From: JAZLJD01 sp045617725
Lineage (GTDB): Bacteria > Bacillota > Clostridia > Lachnospirales > Lachnospiraceae
Direction: 5' to 3'
NCBI GenBank assembly: GCA_045617725.1
Contig: JAZLJD010000013.1
Span: forward strand, 1-31,387
DNA: 31,387 nt
Shown: piece by piece, positions 23,783 through 31,387 of the stretch
How the letters are laid out: each line of letters opens with the position of its first letter
Position numbering within the stretch: position 1 is the stretch's first letter
Translations under genes and position numbers: made by a program
Notes under the pieces: generated by a model
The model's database searches: none
Told to the model about the DNA's origin: nothing
The model's input: the letters and a program-made list of their open reading frames with translations, nothing else

Positions 23783-24187
23783 ATGAAAATTTCCACGAAG
23801 GGTCGTTATGCAATGCGTATTATGGTGGATCTGGCCAGTGCAGCGCCGGGAACACCTGTTAGTATCCGCGGTATCGCTGAGGAACATGATATTTCCGTTA
23901 AGTATCTCGAACAGATTGTTTCCGTACTTAAGAATGCCGGATTGGTTGTTTCCACGCGTGGAGTGCAGGGCGGATATAACTTGTCACAGGACGCCAAAGA
24001 CTACTTGGTTGGTGATATCTTAAGAGCCGCCGAAGGCTTTAATGCCAAAAAGCCGGGAAAAGCTTCTTACGACACATTACCGCTGTGGCAGCAGATAGAT
24101 GATGCCATCAGCAATGTGATTGATCATAAAACTCTTGCTGATGTAGTAAAGGAAGCAGGAGCAGAAACTAAATGCAAGGCAAAGTAA
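23783..24187 (+). CDS. Rrf2 family regulator lacking cluster cysteines
   Basis: Rrf2 proteins (IscR, CymR, NsrR) are small winged-helix DNA-binding dimers that often sense Fe-S status, nitric oxide or cysteine. The 134-residue protein starts with the diagnostic MKISTKGRYAMRIMVDLA, then the helix-turn-helix (SIRGIAEEHDISVKYLEQIVSVL) and wing (VVSTRGVQGGYNLS). Where IscR-type members have three cysteines, this one reads EGFNAKKPGKASYDTLPLW with none; the only Cys is near the C-terminus (131). It is therefore unlikely to bind a cluster in the usual way and may behave more like CymR. The mnmA start lies inside its 3' end (16-base overlap). The GGAGGAA site precedes the ATG. Confidence 0.93.
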   Translation: MKISTKGRYAMRIMVDLASAAPGTPVSIRGIAEEHDISVKYLEQIVSVLKNAGLVVSTRGVQGGYNLSQDAKDYLVGDILRAAEGFNAKKPGKASYDTLPLWQQIDDAISNVIDHKTLADVVKEAGAETKCKAK

Positions 24188-25251
24188 TTATCGGCCTCTC
24201 AGGCGGAGTTGATTCCGCCGTAGCCGCACACCTTCTGTTGAAGGCAGGCTATGAAGTCATCGGAATGCATACCGTTATGCGGGATGATGATGCAGAACGT
24301 AAGGAAAGTGAAGACGCAGCTGCCGTAGCAAGGCAGCTGTGTATTCCTTTTTTTTCTGTTGATATGCAACAGGAATTTCGTGAGGGTGTTATTAAGCCCT
24401 TCTGTCAGTCCTATCTTTCGGGAGAAACTCCCAATCCCTGTATTCATTGTAATCAGAAAGTCAAAATTGCCGCGATGTATAGGCTTAAGGAGCAACTGGC
24501 GGCTTCCTATATTGCAACCGGCCATTATGCCTTTGTAGAGAACGTGGACGGTCGTTTTACCGTGCGTAATGCGTTGGATGCCCAAAAGGACCAGACCTAC
24601 GTTCTGTCGTTTTTGTCGCAGGAGCAGCTTAAATGCCTTCGGATGCCGCTTGGGGCTTACACAAAGGATGAAATTCGAAGCATTGCCTTAGAACTGGGCC
24701 TTGTGAATGCGGCCAAAAAGGACAGTCAGGAAATCTGCTTTATTCCGGATGACGATTATGCGAGGTACATCGTGGACCACGCCGAAGATGCGGCGCTTTT
24801 AGGCCGCGCCCAAAATAGGGGCAATTTCGTGGACGAAGCCGGAAAAGTATTGGGCCGGCATGAGGGCTACCTCCACTACACAATCGGCCAGCGTCGCGGG
24901 CTTAAGCTTGCAACGGGCAGTCGTATCTTTGTGAAAGAAATCCGGCCTGAAAGCTGTGAGGTGGTACTCGCGGGGCCGGAAGCAATGTTTACAACGCATC
25001 TTACGGCAACCGGATTCCATGGTATGCTTTATGAAAAAGAGCAATTTAGGGGAGACGGAGTCGAATGCATGGCCCGCATCCGTTACGGCCATAAAGGCAC
25101 GAACTGCAGGGCGTACCTGAATGAGAAAGAGGAACTGATTTGTGAATTCGCAGAACCGGTCCGTGCGGTGACGCCGGGACAGGCTGTTGTACTGTATAGC
25201 GGGGAAGCCGAACACAGCTACGTGCTGGCGGCTGCCACCATTACGCGTTAG
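24172..25251 (+). CDS. mnmA: tRNA-specific 2-thiouridylase MnmA
   Basis: MnmA puts the 2-thio group on uridine 34 of Lys, Glu and Gln tRNAs, using ATP and sulfur from a cysteine desulfurase. The 359-residue protein has the PP-loop SGGVDS (10-15), Cys92 in NPCIHCNQK and Cys189 in QEICFIPDDDY, the expected catalytic pair, plus the C-terminal beta-barrel domain. The ATG at 24172 overlaps the Rrf2 gene end. In many Firmicutes a desulfurase (and scaffold) gene stands between Rrf2 and mnmA; here neither is present, so the sulfur donor must be encoded elsewhere. The helicase gene follows after 12 bases. Confidence 0.96.
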   Translation: MQGKVIIGLSGGVDSAVAAHLLLKAGYEVIGMHTVMRDDDAERKESEDAAAVARQLCIPFFSVDMQQEFREGVIKPFCQSYLSGETPNPCIHCNQKVKIAAMYRLKEQLAASYIATGHYAFVENVDGRFTVRNALDAQKDQTYVLSFLSQEQLKCLRMPLGAYTKDEIRSIALELGLVNAAKKDSQEICFIPDDDYARYIVDHAEDAALLGRAQNRGNFVDEAGKVLGRHEGYLHYTIGQRRGLKLATGSRIFVKEIRPESCEVVLAGPEAMFTTHLTATGFHGMLYEKEQFRGDGVECMARIRYGHKGTNCRAYLNEKEELICEFAEPVRAVTPGQAVVLYSGEAEHSYVLAAATITR

Positions 25252-25263
25252 GAGGGAGAAAGA

Positions 25264-28200
25264 ATGGCTGTTTCATACGATATTGAGAGTCTTGCGGCAC
25301 TCGCAGCGGCCAATGCGGAGGATGCCTATATCGGACAAATCATAAAAAACCTTGGGGCAACACTTCATACAGCTCCTGTTCCCGAGCAGGTGAAGCTTTT
25401 GTATGATGCGGTGTGTCGGGAACGAATCCTGCGTCTTGAGGCGCCGTTATATCCCGAAATGAATGCAGACACCCTGCGTACAGCTTCTAAAATCAAGGAG
25501 GATATGCGAGCTTCGGATGCGGATATGGCTTTTCTGTTTCTGGGCCTTCTGCGGGCCTGTGGACTGAACGGCCTCCTGATTTTGCTTGAGGAGCACGTTC
25601 TGGTGGGCTGCCATCTTTACGATTTCTGCTTTCGCGAGCCCGTAGTCCGCGATATTTCGGCCATTACGAAGCGTTATGCGACCGGAATCGACGAAATGTG
25701 TGTAATAGACTGTGCATGCTTTTTTGCAGGGGAAGAGAGTGATTTCGGAACGGCTCGTAAGAAGGCCGAAAACTATTTCACGGAGGCGGAAACGTTCCTC
25801 GAAGCGGTGGATATTTCCTGTGCCCTGGCTCCCCTTGCTGCAGGAAATGGCGGGCAGAAGCATGTGTATACCGAGTATACGGCGGAGCCGACGGCCTCGG
25901 AGCCCAAAACGATTACCAAGCAGGATGTGTGGGAGCGAAAGCTTCTGGATTTGTCTTTTCGGAATCCCCTGCTTTCTTTCAGACCGGGTAGGATGAACGT
26001 GCCGATTCAGATCCCCGATATCGATGCGCTGGAAGATAAGCTTTCCGGCGGAGATACCTTTAAGGTGATGACTGTTCCCGTATCGGGACGCGAGAGTGAC
26101 AAGGAACTGTGTTCGCCGCTTTCGCAGGGCGAGCTGCAGGAAGCGCTCACAAAGCTTTACAGAGCGGCCCGTCACAGCGAGGAGGAAACCTCTGTCAGCA
26201 CGCTGTATCTGGCGCTTGGATTTTTGTCCTACACGGATATGAATAAGAAACCAAGGCTGGCACCGCTTGTGCTGCTTCCTGCACAGCTTCACAGAAAGAA
26301 CCTTGGAAAAAACTATGAATTGAGCCTGCGGGATGAAGAACCACAGGTTAACATAACACTTCTTGAACTGCTCAGACAGAACTACAATATGGAGATTGAC
26401 GGCTTAAGCCCGATTCCGACCGATGCATCGGGAGTGGACCTTCGAAAGGTGTTCAGTATCGTGCGTAGGGCGGTGATGGAGAAGGATGGCTGGGATGTTT
26501 TGGAGGAAGGCTATCTCGGACAATTCTCTTTTGCACGCTTTATCATGTGGAATGACATCAAGAATCACGCGGATGACCTTGCACAAAACAAGATTGTCTC
26601 GTCCCTCATGCACGGACGCCTCGAGTGGACGCCCCGTGAAGATATTCCGAGCCTTGAAAGCCTGGATGCGGAGCTGAAGCCTTCTGAGCTGGCGGTTCCC
26701 TTAAGCGTGGATTCCAGCCAGCTGCTTGCGATTGCCAGTGCGGCCAAGGGTCAGAGCTTCGTGCTTCACGGACCGCCCGGAACCGGCAAGAGCCAGACGA
26801 TTACCAATATGATTGCGAATGCGCTCTTTAGCGGCCAGAGCGTCCTTTTTGTCGCCGAAAAGAAAGCGGCACTTTCCGTGGTGGAAAAGCGTTTGTCGAA
26901 GATCGGCCTTAAGCCGTTCTGCCTTGAACTGCACTCAAACAAGGCGCAGAAAAGGGAAGTATTGGCGCAGTTTGATGAGGCTCTTTCCGTGGGAGAACGA
27001 AAGGACCCCGAGGCTTACACGCGGAGCGAGGGAGAGCTGCATTCGCTGCGGACTTACCTAAACAGCGTGGTTTCGGAGCTTCATAAGAAACGGCATTACA
27101 AGCTGAGTCTTTACGAGGCGATTACGCGATATGAGCAGAATGCGGAGTACAAGGGTCGTGCGACGTTCCCGCTTGACGTGGTTACGGGAATGGGCGAGCC
27201 CGGACATGATATAGACCATTACAAGACACTGCTGCAGCAGATTGCCGTGGCAGGAGAGGAGCTGGGTTCCCTTTCGGAATCGCCGCTTCGTTTTTGTCGA
27301 CTGACCGAATACCGGACGGGTCTTTTTGAGGAAATGGCAAGTGCGCTTAAGGAGTACAGGCTTGCGGCGCTTTCCTATATGCAGCAGGTTTCGGCTTGCG
27401 CGGAAACCTTTGGAATTACCTCAACGGACCGGAATACGCTTAAGCTGCTTCAGTATCTTATTTCGGAGGTGAATGCGGCGGATTGCCTGCTTCCCGGCGC
27501 TTTTGCGTGCCAGAATCTTCCCATGCAGGATGCGGAGGTGCGTCGCCTTTTGGAGGTGTCGCTTTCCCTCGCCAAATGTGCATCCTATGTGGGCAGTGTT
27601 TTTGAAATGCGCGTCAGCGAGGCGGATGTTGCGCAGTGGGCGAGTGACTATGCCGCTGCCGAGAAGGAAATGTTCCTAATAAAGCGGTCCTCGCAGAATC
27701 AGCTGATTGACAGAATGAAACCGTATTTCAGACAGGGGGCTTCCCTGACCCGCGAGATGCTGCCCGGCATGCTTAACGCACTTTCGGATTACAAGGCCTT
27801 AAGAGGGCAGATGGACGCCTTTAACCCTTCCGTCAAGTGCATACTGGAAGGCATGGAAGGAAAGCCGCTTAACGTGATTGCGGCGGCGTACGAGGAAAGC
27901 CTTAAGCTTTACAAATACATTACGGAGATGCTTACCGACACAGAGGAGTATGAATCCGTAATGGCGGCGATGACGGACCTTTCACTAAAGCTTCCGAGCG
28001 TCAAAGAGGAGAATCGTCTTCTTTGGCAACTTCTTGAGAGCGCTGCTTCAAAGCTTAATGAGACGGAACGAATCCTTTCGGAGCAGTACCGCATTCGCTT
28101 TGAGTCGTTATATAAGGAAAAAGACTATCTTGCGGAAACCGCACAGGCTGCGGAGGCTATGCTTTCTTTAGGCGGCAGTCTTAAGGCCCATACGGTGCTT

Positions 28201-30531
28201 ATGGCCCTTATGGAGGAGGCCGAAGCGGTCGGACTGGCTGATTACATGCGTCAGTACCGCTACGGAAACTTAAGAAGCGATGAACTCGTTCCCTGTATGG
28301 AGTGCAACTTAAGCTACGCACTTATTTGCTATACGACTTCGGAAAGTGAAGTCTTAAAGCGGTTTGACGGCCCCGTATTCGAGGAAAGCATACGGAAGTA
28401 CAAGGAAGTGCTGGAGCGGTTTGAGATGCTGACGGTACAGGAACTGGTTGCAAGACTGTCCCACAATGTGCCGAAGACCGGAACGCAGATGGCAGCTTCC
28501 TCGGAGCTCAATATCCTTTTAAAAGCAATCAAGAACGGTGGCCGCGGCATGAGTATCCGTAAGCTGTTCGAGACGATTCCGAACCTTATTTTCCGATTGA
28601 AACCCTGCATGCTGATGAGCCCGCTCTCCGTAGCGCAGTACATAGATCCAAAGAATACGAAATTCGATTTGATTATCTTTGACGAAGCCAGCCAGCTTCC
28701 GACCAGTGAGGCAGTCGGTGCCATCGCACGCGCCGAAAACTGCATCGTAGTGGGTGACCCGAAGCAGCTTCCTCCCACGAGTTTCTTTTTGTCCCAGAAT
28801 GTGGATGAAGAAAATTACGAGGAAGAGGATTTGGAAAGTCTGCTGGATGACTGCCTGGCTCTGGCTATGCCCGAGGAACATCTGCTCTGGCACTATCGCT
28901 CGAAGCATGAAAGCCTGATTGCGTACTCGAATGTGCAGTTCTATGACCACAAGCTGTACACGTTCCCGAGCCCGGACAGCTTAAAGAGCAAGGTTTCCTA
29001 TGTGCATGTGGATGGCTTTTACGACCGAAGCGGGACAAAAGGAAATGAGGCGGAGGCCGAGGCGATTGTCGCGGAAATAAAGCGGCGTGTGACGGAACCC
29101 GAGCTTTATAAGTACTCCGTGGGCGTTGTTACTTTTTCGCAGGCGCAGCAGAGCCTTGTGGAGGATAAACTGCAGGAGGCATGCGTTTTGGATGCGGAGT
29201 TTGACCGGCTTCTGGGCGAGATGGAGGAACCTGTATTTATCAAGAATCTTGAGAATGTGCAGGGCGATGAGCGTGACGTGATTCTCTTTTCCATCGGATA
29301 CGGCCCCGATGAGGAAGGCAAGGTCAGCATGAACTTCGGCCCTGTGAACCGCGATGGCGGCTGGCGGCGACTGAATGTGGCTATTACACGTTCCCGTGTG
29401 GAGATGATTGTATATGCAACGCTTAGGCCGGAGCAGATTGATCTGTCCCGTACGCAGAGCCGCGGTGTAGCGGACCTTAAGGGCTTTTTGGAGTATGCAC
29501 AGAAGGGTTCTTCGGTGCTTGCACGTACGGAATATGTAAATCCTGACGCAGAGTATAAGGAGCGGCCGGATAACAGCCTTATCGAGCAGATTGCGGCGGA
29601 TATAGAGGGACTTTCGTACAAGACGAAGGTTTGTCTTGGTGAGAGCGAATACAAGCTGGATATCGGTGTTCTGAACCCTGAAAATGAAGAAGAATTTATC
29701 ATGGGTATCATGGTGGATGGCCCGAACTATGCCGGGGCCGCAACCTCACGAGACCGCAATATTTCGGAGCCTTCGGTTCTTAAGGGGCTCGGCTGGAATC
29801 TGATGCGCATCTGGACCCTTGATTACCTTGATAACCGCGAACGCGTTTTGAGCCGCGTGGAGGAGAACCTGCAGATTCTCCTAAAGGGCGGAAGCCTGGA
29901 AGAGCATCACGGCCCGGTCACTCCGAAAGAGGTAGTGTTTGAGCGCGCCGAGAATACCGGAATAGAGAGCAATGCCAAGCCGTATGAGCAGGCCGCACTT
30001 ACTTCCCACGGAAACGGGGTGGAGGTTTATGAGCCGCAGGCAATGCCTGTTCTTGTGAATGACATAAACGACGTCATCCTTCGCGAGGCGCCCATCAGCA
30101 GAATCTACCTTTACAAGCGGGTTCTGTCGGCCTGGAACATCACGCGTCTTTCCGACAAGAGCAGGGCACTTCTTGATGAACTTACAACGAAGATGCGTAT
30201 TCGATATACGTCTTCGGGCGGAATGGACTATTTCTGGCGTATCGACCAGAATCCTGCGACCTACGCCTGCTATCGTGTCCCCGTATCCGAGGAGCAGCGC
30301 CGCGAAATTAGCGAAATCTGCACCGAGGAACTGGCGGCAGCAGTCTTTGATATCGTGCGGCAGCAGGTCAGCCTGACCCGCGATGACCTTAGTCGTATGG
30401 TGACGAAGGTATTTGGCCTTAAGCGCACCACGGAGGACGCCAAAGAGTATGTAGAACGCGCCGTGGAGCTGTGCCTTATGAGGGGCTCCCTGAAGGAAGA
30501 TGGCGAACGGATTGCAGTGAATGTGAAGTGA
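25264..30531 (+). CDS. Giant SF1 helicase with DUF4011, nuclease-like domain and DUF3320
   Basis: The 1755-residue protein probably remodels or cuts nucleic acid. Order of parts: an N-terminal region (1-215); DUF4011 starting at WERKLLDLSFRNPLLSFRPG (about 222); an SF1 (UPF1-like, COG1112) helicase with Walker A HGPPGTGKSQT (about 500-510), a long helical insertion, IIFDEASQLPTSEA (about 1139) and GDPKQLPPTSF (about 1164), then YRSKHESLI, QGDERDVILFS and VAITRSR (about 1371); a restriction-endonuclease-like domain (about 1437-1535); a DUF3320 segment (about 1597-1660); and a final helical part. In the nuclease-like domain the ECDG motif I know from relatives reads MVDG, so cleavage is uncertain. 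Such proteins occur in phage-defence loci, but no partner gene is seen here. GGAGGGAGAAAGA precedes the ATG. Confidence 0.88.
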   Translation: MAVSYDIESLAALAAANAEDAYIGQIIKNLGATLHTAPVPEQVKLLYDAVCRERILRLEAPLYPEMNADTLRTASKIKEDMRASDADMAFLFLGLLRACGLNGLLILLEEHVLVGCHLYDFCFREPVVRDISAITKRYATGIDEMCVIDCACFFAGEESDFGTARKKAENYFTEAETFLEAVDISCALAPLAAGNGGQKHVYTEYTAEPTASEPKTITKQDVWERKLLDLSFRNPLLSFRPGRMNVPIQIPDIDALEDKLSGGDTFKVMTVPVSGRESDKELCSPLSQGELQEALTKLYRAARHSEEETSVSTLYLALGFLSYTDMNKKPRLAPLVLLPAQLHRKNLGKNYELSLRDEEPQVNITLLELLRQNYNMEIDGLSPIPTDASGVDLRKVFSIVRRAVMEKDGWDVLEEGYLGQFSFARFIMWNDIKNHADDLAQNKIVSSLMHGRLEWTPREDIPSLESLDAELKPSELAVPLSVDSSQLLAIASAAKGQSFVLHGPPGTGKSQTITNMIANALFSGQSVLFVAEKKAALSVVEKRLSKIGLKPFCLELHSNKAQKREVLAQFDEALSVGERKDPEAYTRSEGELHSLRTYLNSVVSELHKKRHYKLSLYEAITRYEQNAEYKGRATFPLDVVTGMGEPGHDIDHYKTLLQQIAVAGEELGSLSESPLRFCRLTEYRTGLFEEMASALKEYRLAALSYMQQVSACAETFGITSTDRNTLKLLQYLISEVNAADCLLPGAFACQNLPMQDAEVRRLLEVSLSLAKCASYVGSVFEMRVSEADVAQWASDYAAAEKEMFLIKRSSQNQLIDRMKPYFRQGASLTREMLPGMLNALSDYKALRGQMDAFNPSVKCILEGMEGKPLNVIAAAYEESLKLYKYITEMLTDTEEYESVMAAMTDLSLKLPSVKEENRLLWQLLESAASKLNETERILSEQYRIRFESLYKEKDYLAETAQAAEAMLSLGGSLKAHTVLMALMEEAEAVGLADYMRQYRYGNLRSDELVPCMECNLSYALICYTTSESEVLKRFDGPVFEESIRKYKEVLERFEMLTVQELVARLSHNVPKTGTQMAASSELNILLKAIKNGGRGMSIRKLFETIPNLIFRLKPCMLMSPLSVAQYIDPKNTKFDLIIFDEASQLPTSEAVGAIARAENCIVVGDPKQLPPTSFFLSQNVDEENYEEEDLESLLDDCLALAMPEEHLLWHYRSKHESLIAYSNVQFYDHKLYTFPSPDSLKSKVSYVHVDGFYDRSGTKGNEAEAEAIVAEIKRRVTEPELYKYSVGVVTFSQAQQSLVEDKLQEACVLDAEFDRLLGEMEEPVFIKNLENVQGDERDVILFSIGYGPDEEGKVSMNFGPVNRDGGWRRLNVAITRSRVEMIVYATLRPEQIDLSRTQSRGVADLKGFLEYAQKGSSVLARTEYVNPDAEYKERPDNSLIEQIAADIEGLSYKTKVCLGESEYKLDIGVLNPENEEEFIMGIMVDGPNYAGAATSRDRNISEPSVLKGLGWNLMRIWTLDYLDNRERVLSRVEENLQILLKGGSLEEHHGPVTPKEVVFERAENTGIESNAKPYEQAALTSHGNGVEVYEPQAMPVLVNDINDVILREAPISRIYLYKRVLSAWNITRLSDKSRALLDELTTKMRIRYTSSGGMDYFWRIDQNPATYACYRVPVSEEQRREISEICTEELAAAVFDIVRQQVSLTRDDLSRMVTKVFGLKRTTEDAKEYVERAVELCLMRGSLKEDGERIAVNVK

Positions 30532-30538
30532 TTGGGGC

Positions 30539-30570
30539 GGGCCCTTTCGGGGGGCCTCAGGCTCTTTTTG
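30539..30570 (+). terminator. Weak terminator after the helicase gene
   Basis: GGCCC (30540-30544) pairs with GGGCC (30552-30556). A CTCTTTTT run follows after several bases, so the arrangement is not ideal. A second copy of the CTCTTTTT tract lies 73 bases further on, within the duplicated 30-base element. Confidence 0.45.
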
Positions 30571-30660
30571 TGGGTCGGGCATCGGATGAAAGCCAAAGAA
30601 GCGGTGAGGCGAAATATTTCGGGAGATCTGCAGGCTCTTTTTGTGGGGCGGGCATCGGAT
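30558..30660. repeat. Direct duplication of a 30-base element
   Basis: The 30 bases at 30558-30587 recur at 30631-30660 with one mismatch (T or G at the eighteenth base). Each copy contains GGCTCTTTTTGTGGG and ends in GGGCATCGGAT. The second copy's GCATCGG is followed after 21 bases by the first CCGATG of the tandem array, so this element is joined to the array. The stretch 30532-30650 has no gene. Confidence 0.85.
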
Positions 30661-31160
30661 ATCGCCGCTGGCAGCAATCCCGATGTAATTTTAACAAGGG
30701 AATAGTCCTTGTGACATCGGAGCTAGTGAGACCATGAAATTCCCGATGTAATTTCCCCAAGAGAAATGGTCCATGTGACATCGGAACTAACGAGGCCATG
30801 AAATTCCCGATGTAATTTCCCCAAGGAAATGGTCCATGTGACATCGGAACTAGCGGAAGTGTGAAATCCCCGATGTAATTTCCCCAAGGAAATGGTCCAT
30901 GTGACATCGGAACTAGCGGAAGTGTGAAATCCCCGATGTAATTTAACAAGGAAATAGTCCTTGTGACATCGGAACTAGCGGAAATGTGAAATTCCCGATG
31001 TAATTTCCCCAAGGAAAGGACCTTGTGACATCGGAGCTAGCGAGACCATGAAATTCCCGATGTAATTTCAACAAGGGAATAGTCCTTGTGACATCGGAGC
31101 AGGCGAGGCCGTGAAATTCCCGATGAAAAATGCCCTTTGGATAGTGTGAATCCGACATCG
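30651..31160. repeat. Tandem array of palindromic hairpin units, period 62-64 bases
   Basis: Seven complete units and a degenerate eighth. Each unit is CCGATGTAATTT, a variable centre, then TGACATCGG, so CCGATGT and ACATCGG form an outer stem. Hairpins are at 30680-30720, 30743-30784, 30807-30847, 30870-30910, 30933-30972, 30995-31034, 31057-31097 and (degenerate) 31120-31160. Units 1, 5, 6 and 7 have an inner perfect CAAGG/CCTTG stem; units 2, 3 and 4 have a second type of centre with AAATGGTCCATG. The linkers between hairpins (20-22 bases, AACTAGCGGAAGTGTGAAAT type) are conserved too, which excludes CRISPR. Unit length varies by 1-2 bases, so no reading frame is preserved. No cas gene is present. 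Function unknown. Confidence 0.92.
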
Positions 31161-31298
31161 AGGCAAGTCCTATTAAAGAGAATCGCTGTAAATCAGAAAA
31201 TCAACGAGTTAATACATCTTTATATAATGGGAGAAATGGTTTTGTAAATGTCCCTTTTCGGAATTATGGGTCCAAGTCAAAAATTCAAAGGAAATAGT
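31161..31298. other. Gene-free AT-richer segment at the right edge
   Basis: No gene is supported. TATATAATGG (31221-31230) resembles a -10 box on the plus strand, but no -35 is seen at normal spacing. The composition is richer in A and T than the coding regions. Confidence 0.4.
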
Positions 31299-31341
31299 AT
31301 GAAAAATGCAAAGCATTTTTCATGCGACACTTTGTGTCGCA
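31299..31341. repeat. Two adjacent perfect hairpins
   Basis: ATGAAAAATGC (31299-31309) and GCATTTTTCAT (31313-31323) form an 11-bp stem with loop AAA. Directly next, GCGACAC (31324-31330) and GTGTCGC (31334-31340) form a 7-bp stem with loop TTT. The first could act as a minus-strand or plus-strand terminator-like element, but its T-run is inside the stem. The remaining 46 bases to the window end hold nothing I can call. Confidence 0.75.
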
Positions 31342-31387
31342 ATCCGTAGCAGTTTCGCTGTAATACAGTGAAGGGCTAAATATACCG

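Noticed and set aside
25264..30531. Assignment of the giant helicase to the Mokosh defence system
   Set aside because: No phospholipase-D-type nuclease domain or separate partner gene was seen; only the helicase group is shared.
30557..31158. Open frames on the minus strand across the tandem array coding for 21-residue repeats
   Set aside because: The repeat period varies between 62 and 64 bases, so the frame shifts between units. The stems, not the codons, are conserved, and no ribosome site is present.
30651..31160. CRISPR array
   Set aside because: The sequences between the palindromes are nearly identical from unit to unit instead of unique, and no cas gene is nearby.

Overview
The window looks like chromosomal core DNA of a Gram-positive, anaerobic Clostridia member, most likely Lachnospiraceae. 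This is inferred from gene content and signals, not from a database match: a T-box leader, strong AGGAGG-type ribosome sites, TTGNNN-N17-TANAAT promoters, the clostridial families DUF4317 and DUF4364, the gene order rho-rpmE-yqhQ-prmC-prfA, and plant-polysaccharide enzymes (GH3 plus a CE2-like esterase). Base composition is about 50% GC and fairly even across the genes.

Layout. 1-447 has no convincing gene; it holds a duplicated 49-base hairpin element, a second hairpin and relatives of a repeat found at the far right edge. 448-3255 is an amino-acid module: azlCD exporter genes, then a tryptophan T-box (specifier UGG) controlling a stand-alone TrpB2. 3334-8988 is a forward run: an ABC exporter, a DUF4317 protein, RarA and a phosphodiesterase-type phosphatase. 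8985-11692 is a reverse operon of malic enzyme, a YtqA/YhcC-type radical SAM protein with an unusual in-frame insertion, and a DUF4364 protein. Back-to-back promoters separate it from the forward block rho, rpmE, yqhQ, prmC, prfA (11916-16635), which joins transcription termination, a ribosomal protein and translation termination. A Nudix hydrolase follows. 17202-20707 is a reverse pair of a CE2-like SGNH esterase and a GH3 glycosidase. Then come a promoter-RNA-terminator module of unknown class, a chemotaxis receptor, an unknown protein, an Rrf2 regulator without cluster cysteines, mnmA, and a 1755-residue SF1 helicase with DUF4011, a nuclease-like domain and DUF3320.

30532-31387 has no gene. 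It carries a duplicated 30-base element and a tandem array of seven complete hairpin units plus a degenerate eighth, with a 62-64 base period. Unlike CRISPR, its linkers are conserved. The palindromic core of this array (ACATCGG, about 21 bases, CCGATG) also occurs near the left edge, so it is probably a dispersed family.

The best candidates for something undescribed are the hairpin array with its left-edge relatives, the structured leader or small RNA at 20827-20931, the helicase-nuclease giant (possible phage defence, no partner gene seen), and the insertion in the radical SAM gene. No complete known defence system, insertion sequence, CRISPR array, tRNA or rRNA was seen.
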